The notes beneath the pieces are model-generated. The model saw only the letters and a program-made list of their open reading frames with translations, made no database searches and was not told where the DNA came from. Both the position numbers and the translations under genes were made by a program. Positions 24,901 to 35,745 of a stretch of DNA of 64,000 nucleotides are shown in pieces. Source of the stretch: Calvatia gigantea (Eukaryota; Basidiomycota; Agaricomycetes; Agaricales; Lycoperdaceae); NCBI GenBank assembly GCA_025093985.1, contig JACAAK010000013.1, positions 868,001 to 932,000 of the forward strand, given 5' to 3'. Position 1 is the first letter of the stretch. Each line of letters opens with the position of its first letter.

Positions 24901-27390
24901 TCATCTACCGTCAGGAGTGGGTGAAATACTTTCCATAAAGATTGAAGGTGAAATTCCAGATTTCCTCATTGCTCATCTCCGGTCCCGCCTGCTCCTCCTT
25001 TCTGTCAATGGTTTTGTAGGTCACTTCGGAGAAGAGAAAGGATTCATCAAATGACACAGGCGTCAGATCAGAGGTCTGACTCGAGGTCAGCCAAGGCTTT
25101 CCGGCAGCTTTGAACGCGAGGAAGCGGAGAAATTCTAGTGCAAAATCATACAAGGGGCCAAATCCTCCGCGCGGTTTATATCTCTTCATCTCCATCAGGA
25201 AAGCTTTCCTCGAAGTGAGGGTTGCCTTCTTGTCATGCCACTGCTTGAGGAGCACGGCGTTTTTCTGATGGTCAAGGCAGATGTAAACAAGGCACCAGCC
25301 GGCAGACTCCAGATCATGGCGATACAGGCGATATGTTACCTCGGCTTCGTCATCCAGCAAATCCAGTGCTACAAAGGGGATCGTTCCTGTTCGCTGCGCC
25401 CCACCTCCATAAACTTCACCCTGGGCAGGGCCGCGGTGGGTGGCTAGGTCCCAGTCATTCAGGACCCCTACTATACGCTCTTTACCTTCGTGGAACACCT
25501 TACGGAACATCAAGTTGTATATACTAATGTCGCCATGCTCATATTTCTGATTCCACATATTACGATGAGCTGTGGCCTCCATTAGCGTCTTTCAACTTTC
25601 GAGTACAAGGGACACTTACCCCAAACGCAGTGTCTCCAAACCGCAAGGACGTCCTTGCTCGACTGAAGTGCTGTGATATTATCCAATAATTCGAACACGA
25701 TGGTCCGACGAGTCCTAGATTGTCCTTTTGGGGTCAGACCCAAGCGTCCGCGAATGTCGTCAGTTGTCCAAGCGTTGTCAAAAACGTGATATATCTTCGG
25801 GTAGAACTGCTTGTCGTCACCATCATTAGGGTAGAGGTTGCGCCCTTCACCAATGAATACTTGCTCAGGGACACGGCTAGATTCCGCATATGATATCTTG
25901 ACAGCAACAGGCACGCAGGAAGTGGCGTTGGCACTTTGAAAATGTCCCCGGAGGACCATAGTTCCTCGCCCGTGCAGAGTGATGCGGTGGCAAAGCGGCT
26001 TCTGGGACATGTTTATCTCCAGCTGTTCACCACCTGCAATCGGGACGTTGAGAATGTGACCCTCGCCGGGATAAAACTCTTCTTCAATCCCCCAGTCTTC
26101 AAGTGAAAACCGAGAGAGAGTAGCGATCAATGAAATGAAGAGTGTGAAATCCTCGAAAATGTCGAATTGGTCCGCGACAATGGAATTTTGTCGATCGAAC
26201 CAGCAAATCTGCACTTTGTCATCTAGAACACTACGTTACACCAGGAACGGGTCAACGACAAGGATAACTCACAATTGATCTTTATTCCAATATTGTGCGT
26301 CACATAGGGCCCACGCGAAAGAAACTCGGCCGCATAATTGCCAAGTTGTAGAAGATGAGCAGTCGATTTCTTTCCGTTCGCTTTGTCCCCCTCATTGGCT
26401 TTCTGAAGCTTCTGGGAAGAGGCACTTCGACTCGACCCCGACCGACTCCGCTTGCGAGATGCTGGTTCTATATTTCAGTACCAGGCTTACAAAATACAAG
26501 CGAGATACACGCACCACGGGAAGACCGAGGGACGCTCAATTGGCTTGATTGGGAGGCTGTGTTGTTGTCTTGTCCTCCACCAGATGGAAGAGAGATACCC
26601 AGTTGGCTCGACTGAGAGGGCGTGCCATCGTGTCCTGCGCGATTGGCATTACCTGTGGTCCGCTTCATTTCCACGCAACCGAGCACATTCTTGAACATGA
26701 TCCTGGATTGCGCCTTGCTGTCCGGGCATGAGCTGGGATCGAAGCTGCATTCCTCCCCTGTCTGCGCCTTCCTGGCCGCTGCTTGGTCATCCTTATAGTC
26801 CTGGATAGCGTCTTTCCTCACGATCAGGATGTCGGGTTTGGCGTGCACGACCTTGCATTTCCTGTCCCAAGCGCCAGTCGTACCTCAAATGGAGGGAATC
26901 ATGGCGAATAAACTGAATTGGGAGCGCTTGGTTTTCTTTCAGGACTTCGTCGAGCTTTTCCTTCAGCGGCGCCTCTTGTAGCACATCCAACACCTTGTTG
27001 AACAGCATGACTGCTGGCTTATACAAGTCTTCCTCCTTGCCACCAGTTTGTCGGCTGGGAGACAAACATTAGCAAAATACAAACCAAAGAACAACGTAAC
27101 GTGTTTGTGAACTTACTACTCAGTCAACACCTTCTCCAATCGGACCACCGTTCCCGACTCTTCAATGGCTTTGATAACGCTCATCCGAGTGTCTTCACCT
27201 TTAGAGTTGCTGTCCTTTGCTACCCTCTTGAAGAAATCAGACAAAAGTGTTTCGACATCGACTGGGTCGACGGTACTCATATCGTGTGCGTGAAGTTCCC
27301 TGGCGATGTCATCCACAAGCCTGTTTGTGTATTTTCAGTTGAAGTAAGATAGCAAGAACTACAATGTACTCACTGACGGCCTTTCTGGTG
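21463..27390. repeat. Tandem duplication of a FunK1 unit, period about 2,963 bp
   Basis: FunK1 A and B lie head to tail in the left arm. Matching positions in the two genes are 2,963 bp apart, derived from the two offsets (60092 and 57129) that relate them to the same right-arm gene. The shared 3' flank recurs, for example gaaattacatcatc near 21463 and 24402, followed by related text up to a shared ggggtgacc. The copies differ by scattered substitutions, more in the 5' exons than in the kinase exons. Confidence 0.75.
21935..24255 (-). pseudogene. FunK1-type protein kinase A, one frameshift
   Basis: Minus-strand gene with exons matching FunK1 E: an N-terminal exon (LLSDFFKRVARENNPNG, about 24235-24150), a KPDILIVMKDAIQDY exon, LLQLGNYAAEFLSRGPYVTH, and the CWFDRQNSIV to LEDWGIEEEFYPG exon at 23251-22670. 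The catalytic exon contains VGVLNDWDLATHRG and the YRHDLESAGWCL helix. Near 22528 one extra T (gtcgaTcc where FunK1 E has gtcgacc) shifts the frame between HGDISMYNLMFRK and DWD, so the catalytic loop and metal-binding motif are in different frames. The 5' exon differs from that of B. Apart from the shift the kinase part is close to FunK1 E, of which it is the apparent 3' donor. Confidence 0.8.
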
Positions 27391-27573
27391 AGCGGATGCA
27401 CCGTGTGCCGACGACCCGACAATCAATGTTTTCGAGTCGCGCTTGCGCGCTCTGAGAGGCTGTGATGCTGCAGCCACAGTCACACGGTCAGGTGGTTCCT
27501 CGGCTGCAGACTCTGCGCCATCAGGTGGAGGTATGGTGGATTCGAGGTTTTGAGAGGTTTCTTTCGGTAACAT
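24911..27573 (-). pseudogene. FunK1-type protein kinase B, one frameshift
   Basis: Minus-strand gene whose first two and a half exons are almost base-identical to FunK1 E (mirror offset 60093). The start at 27573 (MLPKETSQNL) mirrors 32520. At 26851-26852 one extra C (cgacCttgc against cgacttgc in the right copy; FunK1 A agrees with the right copy in frame) shifts the frame inside the exon encoding GQEMQVVHAKPDIL. Downstream exons are open: CWFDRQNSIVADQF, LEDWGIEEEFYPGEG, LHGRGTMVLRGHF, then the last exon with HGDISIYNLMFRK and DWDLATHRGPAQG. The lesion lies upstream of the kinase core and would truncate the product to about 230 residues unless corrected. Confidence 0.8.
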
Positions 27574-28206
27574 ATAGGATAAATTCTTGGGACGCTCCCC
27601 GAGGTGGCTTGGTCTGGTGAAAAATACCTCTGCTTTTATAACCTTTCCCAGCCATCTGGCAGTGGGTATGCTGCGTGTCGGCTCGGGCCCAAATAACCAA
27701 CCAATCGTTGGATGTGTCCCATGTGCTGCACACAACCCTGGAGGATTATGACCAATAGTGCATTTTGATCACAAACCGCTACCCATATTCCCAACCTGGG
27801 ATAATTGACTCGAAAAGTAGATCACAATATTACAACAAATAGCAGCTGACGTCCTGTTTTGTCCCTGTGCCACAAAGGGGTTGGCTATTCGGATATATAG
27901 ACAATAGACAGGGTTAGAACTTAACAACAAAAGAACAGGTGCACCCAGTGGTATTTTCCGAAATCAGTGTCGGGGACCCACAGCGTGCCGGCAGCTTTTT
28001 CGATTCCTCAAGGAAAACGGAGGTTCTATCCCCTCGGCTCACACCCTGCCCCATGATCCAATTGACTCGCAGAGACAATTCAGGATTGCATTATTTCAAA
28101 GTGACATGTTTACCGTCGCCGAATTATCAGAATTTATATAGATTGTGAGTATTGCGCGTGTACACAAGGAGTGTATCCAGAGGCCAGAAATGTACAAAGA
28201 TTGCGA
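27574..28206. other. Divergent upstream region of FunK1 B and end of the left arm
   Basis: No gene. A near-perfect mirror of 31983-32519, including a TATA-like ttataac at about 27637-27643 (mirror of 32450-32457). The arm identity stops at 28110; the next 96 bp are unique spacer. Confidence 0.5.
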
Positions 28207-30790
28207 CTACTTGAATTCATACTCAAATTGCGTCAAGAACATTCCACTGGCACGTTCCCAAATCTCGTCATTACTGGGTTCCTGACGAGTTTGTCTCTGT
28301 CGGAGATGAACTGAATTGGCTACCTCGGAATCACTTGCGTCACTCCTCTTGAGAGGGATTCGCTTTACAGGCATAACCAAGTCATTTTCAGACTCGGACA
28401 TGCCAATCACATCCCGCGTGAGCCAACGCATAAACCGCATAGCGAATCCATACAGAACGCTGAATCCCTCGCGAGGTTTGTAGTCTCCCATATCCTTCAG
28501 AAAGGCGATCCTCTCAGCATAACTTCTTCCAAAAATGTGCCACTTCCTGAGTAATTCAAGATTCTCGGGGGAAGAGTCATCCAGGCAGATGTAAAGCAGA
28601 CACCAACCAAACGACTCCACATCATGTCGGTATTTGCGGACATATGGCTTGTCATGATGCTTGACCAATTCGAGGGAGGCGAATGGAAGTGTGCCTGTCC
28701 GTTTCCCCCTAGCACTCCCTGCAGCGGCGCCATGTTCAGGTCTGTGCGACGTAGCCAGGTCCCAGTCGTTCAGGATCCCCACAATGTCATCAGCTCCACC
28801 CCTGGCATTTTTGCGGTACATCAGATTATAGATGCTGATATCGCCGTGTTCATACCCGGCCTTCCACATCTCACGATGAGCTGGAATTGGAACTCAGCAT
28901 ATTCTGCTCCATAGAGGCCACAAAATGACTCACCGCTCAAGCAGTCCATCCACACCTGGGCGACCTGGCCGAAATAAGTCAGCGAAGTGATGTCGTCCAA
29001 TGGTTCGAAAATGATCATGCGGCGTCTCCGGGCACATCCTTCGTCAAAGTTCAGACGCGTGCGAATGTCGCTAGTTCGGCTCCCGATATCCTCAGCATGA
29101 TAGACCTTGGGGAAGTGGCTCTTCATGATAGTCTGTAGTCCCTTGTCGATAAAGAACTGCTCCTGAATCCGTCGAACTTCTGGATGAGATATCTTGGCGA
29201 CTACAGGCTCCTTGGAAGTTCCGTCATCCAATTTCCCATGGAGAACCATTGTCCCTCGACCGTGCAAAGTGACACGATGGCAGATTGGCCTGGCCGTCAT
29301 ATCGATCCGCAAGGTTTTACCATCCTGGAGGCGATACTCAATCTGGTCATCCTTAGGATAGAGTTCGGCCGCAATACCCCAGTCAACAAGAGAAAGTCTG
29401 GAGAGAGCGACAATCGAGGCAACGAATAAGTCGAAGTTTTCGACAATCCTGAATTCTTCTGTGGAAATCGTAGTCTGGCGGTCGAACCAACAAATTTGCA
29501 CAGTATCATCTGGAAACACTGCGTCATGCATTTGGGGATATGGAGGAAAAAAGGAACACACTTTTAATCTTGATTCCAATATTATGTGTTACGTATGGTC
29601 CCCGCGAGAGAAACTCACAAGCATAGTTTCCGAGCTGAGCAAAATGAGCGTTAAGTGTCATTGACGAATTTGACGATCCACGGGATCCTGATGGCGTTTT
29701 ACTGCGTTTTTGAGAGCCCGGAATCTCGAGCCTACTCGAAGCAGACTTCCGCTTGCGAGAGCCTTGCAACGGAACTCAACCCCAGCTACAATACAAATGA
29801 CCGAAGAAGACACTCACTCGCGACCCCTGACACTTGTGACGATTCTGATTCCTGGCTCAAAACCCTGTCGAGTCCCTCACCAAACTTTCGTTCCCGTTTT
29901 ACTTCGAGGCAGCCAAGTACATCCTTGACCCTGATCCGGGGACCATTTTCATCGGCCTCGGGAGCATCACTGGGATCAAAGGAGCGGTCCTTTACGCCCT
30001 CACTCTTGCCCTTCAACATTGCTTGGTTGTCCGTGTAGTCCTTGATGGCTTTCTTCATCACGATCAATATATCGGGTTTGAGAGTTAGCGAACGTGGAGC
30101 GGCAGGTCTCCCGTTTTTCGGTTTCGAAAACCAGTCGTAAACCAAGGGAAGCGTATCGTAGCGAACAAACTCAATTAGGTGAGATGGGTCCTCAGGCTGC
30201 AGAAGATCATCCAGCTTGGTCGCAACCTCTGGGTCTCGTATCGTGTTCAACACTTCATTGCAGAGGCTGACCAATGGTTTGTAGCTATCCTTCTCCGTGA
30301 GACCACTCTTGACACTGATCGTCAGAAAGGCGCGTCAGACCATGCCTCACACCTGGACAAGGGTGGACCTACTAGCTCGTCAATGCTTCTCGAAGCACAG
30401 TGCCTTTACACGGCTCTTCAACAATCCCGATAACAGAGCCCAAGATGTCATCGCCTTCGTGTTTATTGTCCTTTGTTACCCTCTCAAAGAAATTGGACAG
30501 AAGTTTCTGGGGGGTGACCTCGGGGACACGATCATCCATGTCCTTCTTAACCCTCTGTGTAAGATCCCCCGCCTTTCTAATGGTCGACCTTGAGTTTATT
30601 TATTACAGCAGATAATTCAGAACTTACGCGCGGGACTTCTCGTCGTGAAAGGTGGAAGCTGACGTTGTTCCGAAGGCGTGTGGTGATCCTATGCGCGGTT
30701 CGACTGGCGCATCCAGGTTGGGAGGCGACACGGTGAGTCTCCCACGGTCAGGTGCCACAACCGCAGGCGGTTGTGGTTTGGACTCCATAC
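28207..30790 (-). CDS. FunK1-type protein kinase C, apparently intact
   Basis: Spacer gene on the minus strand with the family exon plan and no frame break found. Exon 1 starts MESKPQPPAVVAPDRGRLTV (30790). Exon 2 has TPQKLLSNFFERVTKDN. Exon 3 has IEFVRYDTLPLVYDWF and LKPDILIVMKKAIKDY, exon 4 FAQLGNYACEFLSRG, and exon 5 CWFDRQTTISTEEF, LVDWGIAAELYPKDD, LHGRGTMVLHG and PVVAKISH (candidate VAxK lysine). The last exon has HGDISIYNLMYRK (catalytic Asp and Asn), NDWDLATSHR (Asp of the DFG-equivalent) and FGWCLLYICLDD. It is clearly more diverged from A, B and E than they are from each other, so it is older than the palindrome or arrived separately. Substrate and role are unknown. Exon borders are by eye. 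Confidence 0.75.
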
Positions 30791-31982
30791 TGTGTGCGTG
30801 AGTGGCAACTCAGAAACTGACAAGGTCTGACGGAGTGTGCGTTAGAAAAGAACAAGTCAAAGCTCAGCATTTTTATAACATCGCAAGGCTCATAATTGTT
30901 GTGTGGCGGGCGCACGTCCCATGTGGCCACAGTTCGGGGGTTGAATTGCGAGACAGGCCACGCCCAATTGCTTCCGGGTTCAAAACAAAGCAACAGCCCT
31001 TGCTGTTGTGCAAGGAGTTTGGGTTCATGTGTCCACCAGATAATCGATAACTCAAATATGGGTAAGTGACTCGGAAATTGCTACACGCCGCCAGAACCTG
31101 CTCCTTCTGATTTGGTCTCATCTTGTGTTTTCTGCAGCCCTTGATGGCGGGCCCGGCATCACTTGCCGTCCCTCTAGTGAAAGGGTTGAATCGTGAGCGT
31201 GGAAAGAAGATACTCAGGGGAACGCTAGATTGTGGTTGTGGAGCCACAGAATCAGTAACTTATTGAAGACAGCCAATCCACACTTGTCAGTGAATCTACA
31301 GATGCATTAGCGGGTCCAAAATTCCCAGCCAATGCCATTTAAGTAAGCAAGTCATGATGCCTATTCTTTCTCCGAGGTTCAAACCTTGTTGTAGTCGCAG
31401 TTTGAAGACAAACCTCTTTGCGTGGGTATTGGAGTGCAAAAAGTAGCTTACCTTTTCTCTCTAAAGATGGATTCATTGGGGTGAAACGCAAATATCACAC
31501 TCTCTGTAGCGAATTGAGGACAGCTGGATGTCAGCGATGCTCACTATGATACACCACAAGTCCAGGATGGTTGAAGGCCGGTGCTTGCAGTTTCGTCTTC
31601 AAAAGGGTCGTGTATTCAGGATGTCAATAAATATGCGTGCGAGCTCATATGTGTGAGGGCGGCACATTGTAGGATTCACAGCTCTTCAGGGTTATTCTGG
31701 AGAGCCTAATGGTGAGTCAGGTTTGGGGGAAAATCCCTCCTCCTTGCTTGTGTGGCATGGGATAATTAATGCCCGGGTTCAACGACGATATTCAAAATGT
31801 TCATTGCTGCGCCGTTCAGGGAGGAGGAGGTAATAGGAGGCGCGTGGGCAGTTTTTCCATGATTGTTGCGAATCGAGTCAGAATTCCGAATGCCGATAAA
31901 GCTCGGATGCTTTGAAACTCGAACAGCCGAACAAGAAGCAATACTGGTACATATGCTGTAGACATGCACGCCATTCCATCAG
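30791..31982. other. Palindrome spacer, non-coding, with a relic flank
   Basis: No gene recognised. Positions about 31625-31690 (gtgcgagctcatatgtgtga, then tgtaggattcacagctcttc) match the region just upstream of the vacuolar protease in both arms. A third copy of that flank therefore once lay, or was copied, here without the gene. Confidence 0.55.
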
Positions 31983-32519
31983 AACATGTCACTTTGAGAT
32001 AATGCAATCCTGAATTGTCTCTGCGAGTCAATTGGATCATGGGGCAGGGTGTGAGCCGAGGGGATAGAACCTCCGTTTTCCTTGAGGAATCGAAAAAGCT
32101 GCCGGCACGCTGTGGGTCCCCGACACTGATTTCGGAAAATACCACTGGGTGCACCTGTTCTTTTGTTGTTAAGTTCTAACCCTGTCTATTGTCTATATAT
32201 CCGAATAGCCAACCCCTTTGTGGCACAGGGACAAAACAGGACGTCAGCTGCTATTTGTTGTAATATTGTGATCTACTTTTCGAGTCAATTATCCCAGGTT
32301 GGGAATATGGGTAGCGGTTTGTGATCAAAATGCACTATTGGTCATAATCCTCCAGGGTTGTGTGCAGCACATGGGACACATCCAACGATTGGTTGGTTAT
32401 TTGGGCCCGAGCCGACACGCAGCATACCCACTGCCAGATGGCTGGGAAAGGTTATAAAAGCAGAGGTATTTTTCACCAGACCAAGCCACCTCGGGGAGCG
32501 TCCCAAGAATTTATCCTAT

Positions 32520-35202
32520 ATGTTACCGAAAGAAACCTCTCAAAACCTCGAATCCACCATACCTCCACCTGATGGCGCAGAGTCTGCAGCCGAGGAACCA
32601 CCTGACCGTGTGACTGTGGCTGCAGCATCACAGCCTCTCAGAGCGCGCAAGCGCGACTCGAAAACATTGATTGTCGGGTCGTCGGCACACGGTGCATCCG
32701 CTCACCAGAAAGGCCGTCAGTGAGTACATTGTAGTTCTTGCTATCTTACTTCAACTGAAAATACACAAACAGGCTTGTGGATGACATCGCCAGGGAACTT
32801 CACGCACACGATATGAGTACCGTCGACCCAGTCGATGTCGAAACACTTTTGTCTGATTTCTTCAAGAGGGTAGCAAAGGACAGCAACTCTAAAGGTGAAG
32901 ACACTCGGATGAGCGTTATCAAAGCCATTGAAGAGTCGGGAACGGTGGTCCGATTGGAGAAGGTGTTGACTGAGTAGTAAGTTCACAAACACGTTACGTT
33001 GTTCTTTGGTTTGTATTTTGCTAATGTTTGTCTCCCAGCCGACAAACTGGTGGCAAGGAGGAAGACTTGTATAAGCCAGCAGTCATGCTGTTCAACAAGG
33101 TGTTGGATGTGCTACAAGAGGCGCCGCTGAAGGAAAAGCTCGACGAAGTCCTGAAAGAAAACCAAGCGCTCCCAATTCAGTTTATTCGCCATGATTCCCT
33201 CCATTTGAGGTACGACTGGCGCTTGGGACAGGAAATGCAAGTCGTGCACGCCAAACCCGACATCCTGATCGTGAGGAAAGATGCTATCCAGGACTATAAG
33301 GATGACCAAGCAGCGGCCAGGAAGGCGCAGACAGGGGAGGAATGCAGCTTCGATCCCAGCTCATGCCCGGACAGCAAGGCGCAATCCAGGATCATGTTCA
33401 AGAATGTGCTCGGTTGCGTGGAAATGAAGCGGACCACAGGTAATGCCAATCGCGCAGGACACGATGGCACGCCCTCTCAGTCGAGCCAACTGGGTATCTC
33501 TCTTCCATCTGGTGGAGGACAAGACAACAACACAGCCTCCCAATCAAGCCAATTGAGCGTCCCTCGGTCTTCCCGTGGTGCGTGTATCTCGCTTGTATTT
33601 TGTAAGCCTGGTACTGAAATATAGAACCAGCATCTCGCAAGCGGAGTCGGTCGGGGTCGAGTCGAAGTGCCTCTTCCCAGAAGCTTCAGAAAGCCAATGA
33701 GGGGGACAAAGCGAACGGAAAGAAATCGACTGCTCATCTTCTACAACTTGGCAATTATGCGGCCGAGTTTCTTTCGCGTGGGCCCTATGTGACGCACAAT
33801 ATTGGAATAAAGATCAATTGTGAGTTATCCTTGTCGTTGACCCGTTCCTGGTGTAACGCAGCGTTCTAGATGACAAAGTGCAGATTTGCTGGTTCGATCG
33901 ACAAAATTCCATTGTCGCGGACCAATTCGACATTTTCGAGGATTTCACACTCTTCATTTCATTGATCGCTACTCTCTCTCGGTTTTCACTTGAAGACTGG
34001 GGGATTGAAGAAGAGTTTTATCCTGGCGAGGGTCACATTCTCAACGTCCCGATTGTAGGTGGTGAACAGCTGGAGATTAACATGTCCCAGAAGCCGCTTT
34101 GCCATCGCATCACTCTACACGGGCGGGGAACTATGGTCCTCCGGGGACATTTTCAAATTGCCAACGCCACTTCCTGTGTGCCCGTCGCTGTCAAGATATC
34201 ATATGCGGAATCTAGCCGTGTCCCTGAGCAAGTGTTCATTGGTGAAGGGCGGAACCTCTACCCTAACGACGGTGACGACAAACAGTTTTATCCGAAGATA
34301 TATCACGTTTTCGATGATGCGTGGACAACCGACGACATTCGCGGACGCTTGGGTCTGGACTCGAAAGGACCATCTCGGACTCGTCGGATCATCGTGTTCG
34401 AATTACTAGACGACATCACATCCCTTCAGACTAGCAACGATGTCCGTATGGTTTGGATGCACTGTGTTTCTGGTAAGAATCCACTTTATCCTTGAAAGCT
34501 GAAAGACGCTGATGGGTACCAACAGCTCATCGCGATATGTGGAATAAAAAGTACGAGCACGGTGACATTAGCATATACAACTTGATGTTCCGCAAAGTGG
34601 TCGACAACAGTAATGAGCGTATAGTAGGGGTCTTGAATGACTGGGATCTCGCCACCCACCGTGGCTCTGACCAGGGTGAAGTTTATGGAGGTGGGGCGCA
34701 GCGAACGGGAACGATCCCCTTTGTTGCACTCGATTTACTGGATGACAAAGCCAAGACAAAGTATCGCCTGTATCGTCACGATTTGGAGTCTGCCGGCTGG
34801 TGTCTTGTTTACATCTGCCTTGATGACCTTAAAAATGCTGCGGTACTTAGGGAGTGGCATCACAGGAAGACAACCGTCACTTCGAGGAAAGCTTTCCTGA
34901 CGGAGATGGAGCAATATAAACCTCGTAAAGGATATGGCCGCTTGTACAGGTTTGCATGTGGACTGATCCACTTCCTCACCCACGACGCTGTTGGAAAACA
35001 CTGGCCGACCTCGAGTCAGACCTTCGGCTCGACGCCCGTGTCGCATGGCCCTTTTGACAGGCGCTTCATCTTCTCCAAAGAGGTTTTTGATGACATTGAG
35101 ACCGAGGAGGAGCAGGTGCGACCAGAGATGAGTAACGAAGAAATCTGGGACTTCACATCCGGCCTTTATGGAACTTGGTTCCCTACAAATATAAATGGAT
35201 AA
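32520..35202 (+). CDS. FunK1-type protein kinase E, intact B/A chimera
   Basis: Six exons with canonical borders: 32520-32719, 32773-32976, 33039-33577, 33625-33819, 33870-34472 and 34526-35202. They sum to 2,418 nt, an open 805-residue protein. Domains in order are a disordered N-terminus (about 1-65), a helical LLSDFFKRVAKDSN segment, the FunK1 N-region (HDSLHLRYDWRLG, AKPDILIVRKDAIQDY), a Ser/Lys linker (SRKRSRSGSS), LGNYAAEFLSRGPYVTH, CWFDRQNSIVADQF, RGTMVLRGHF and VAVKISY (candidate ATP-site Lys). The catalytic loop HGDISIYNLMF, the DWDLATHRG segment and the C-lobe follow. Upstream of about 34060 it matches gene B, downstream of about 34076 gene A. It lacks both frameshifts seen in A and B, so it is the only coherent kinase made from this pair. 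A TATA-like ttataaaag lies at 32452-32460. The function of FunK1 kinases is unknown. Confidence 0.85.
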
Positions 35203-35745
35203 ATGGACTAGAAATTCACACAAACACTGCTTTAAATCACACTGAAATGTAATGAGGACCTACTTGTATCGTCACCGCGTCTCCCGCCATGGAACCCAAG
35301 ACTGGTCTTGAGAAAGTCAGTCGTAGCATTGGTCTTAAGTGGTCTCCTCTTAATGCGGCAATTGGGATGGGGTTGTCACTGGTCAGGAGAGTCCAGTTTC
35401 TTGGAGGGAACAGTTTTTTCTAGCGATCGAAACCCCCCCCCCCAGCAATTTAAAAATGTAAGTTGTCACGAGATTTGGTGGGCACCCATAGCTGGCCACC
35501 CCGAATAGCGCCGGAAAAAATCCATCGTTACGGGTTGTGAGATCAGCAGCAGTCTCCGAAGCCTAAGACTGATGCAGAAATGTGGATGTCCACAGGCTCG
35601 GGATGGCTGAGGACGGGTGATCGCGGCTTTGTCGGCATCTATTTGATGAGGTAATTTCAGAACGGTTGTTCATTCCGGATGTCAGTGACTGTGCGTGCGA
35701 GCTTATATGTGCACGACCAGCACGTTGTAGAATTCACAGCTCTTC
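35203..35745. other. FunK1 E 3' flank, mirror of the left-arm flank
   Basis: Non-coding. Includes a run of about 13 C at 35439-35451 and, at 35690-35745, the flank that normally precedes the protease. The match to the left arm stops at 35745, where the protease N-terminal exon should follow but does not. Confidence 0.55.

Larger units (their letters stand above)
19070..28110. repeat. Left arm of large imperfect palindrome
   Basis: This arm is the reverse complement of 31983-38952. Near the centre, position x pairs with 60093-x, and the match ends sharply at 28110/31983. Between 26.1 and 28.1 kb the arms differ at only a few bases. Farther out the match continues with offset 57129 over FunK1 A and about 58011-58017 over the protease, fading near 19070/38952. 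The offset changes reflect one extra 2,963 bp FunK1 unit in this arm and about 0.9 kb of protease sequence present only in the right arm. Confidence 0.9.

Noticed and set aside
27939..28148. Conserved small gene, because a matching frame occurs in both arms
   Set aside because: The identity follows from the palindrome itself; the frame is not shared at its C-terminus beyond the arm boundary and has no supporting features.
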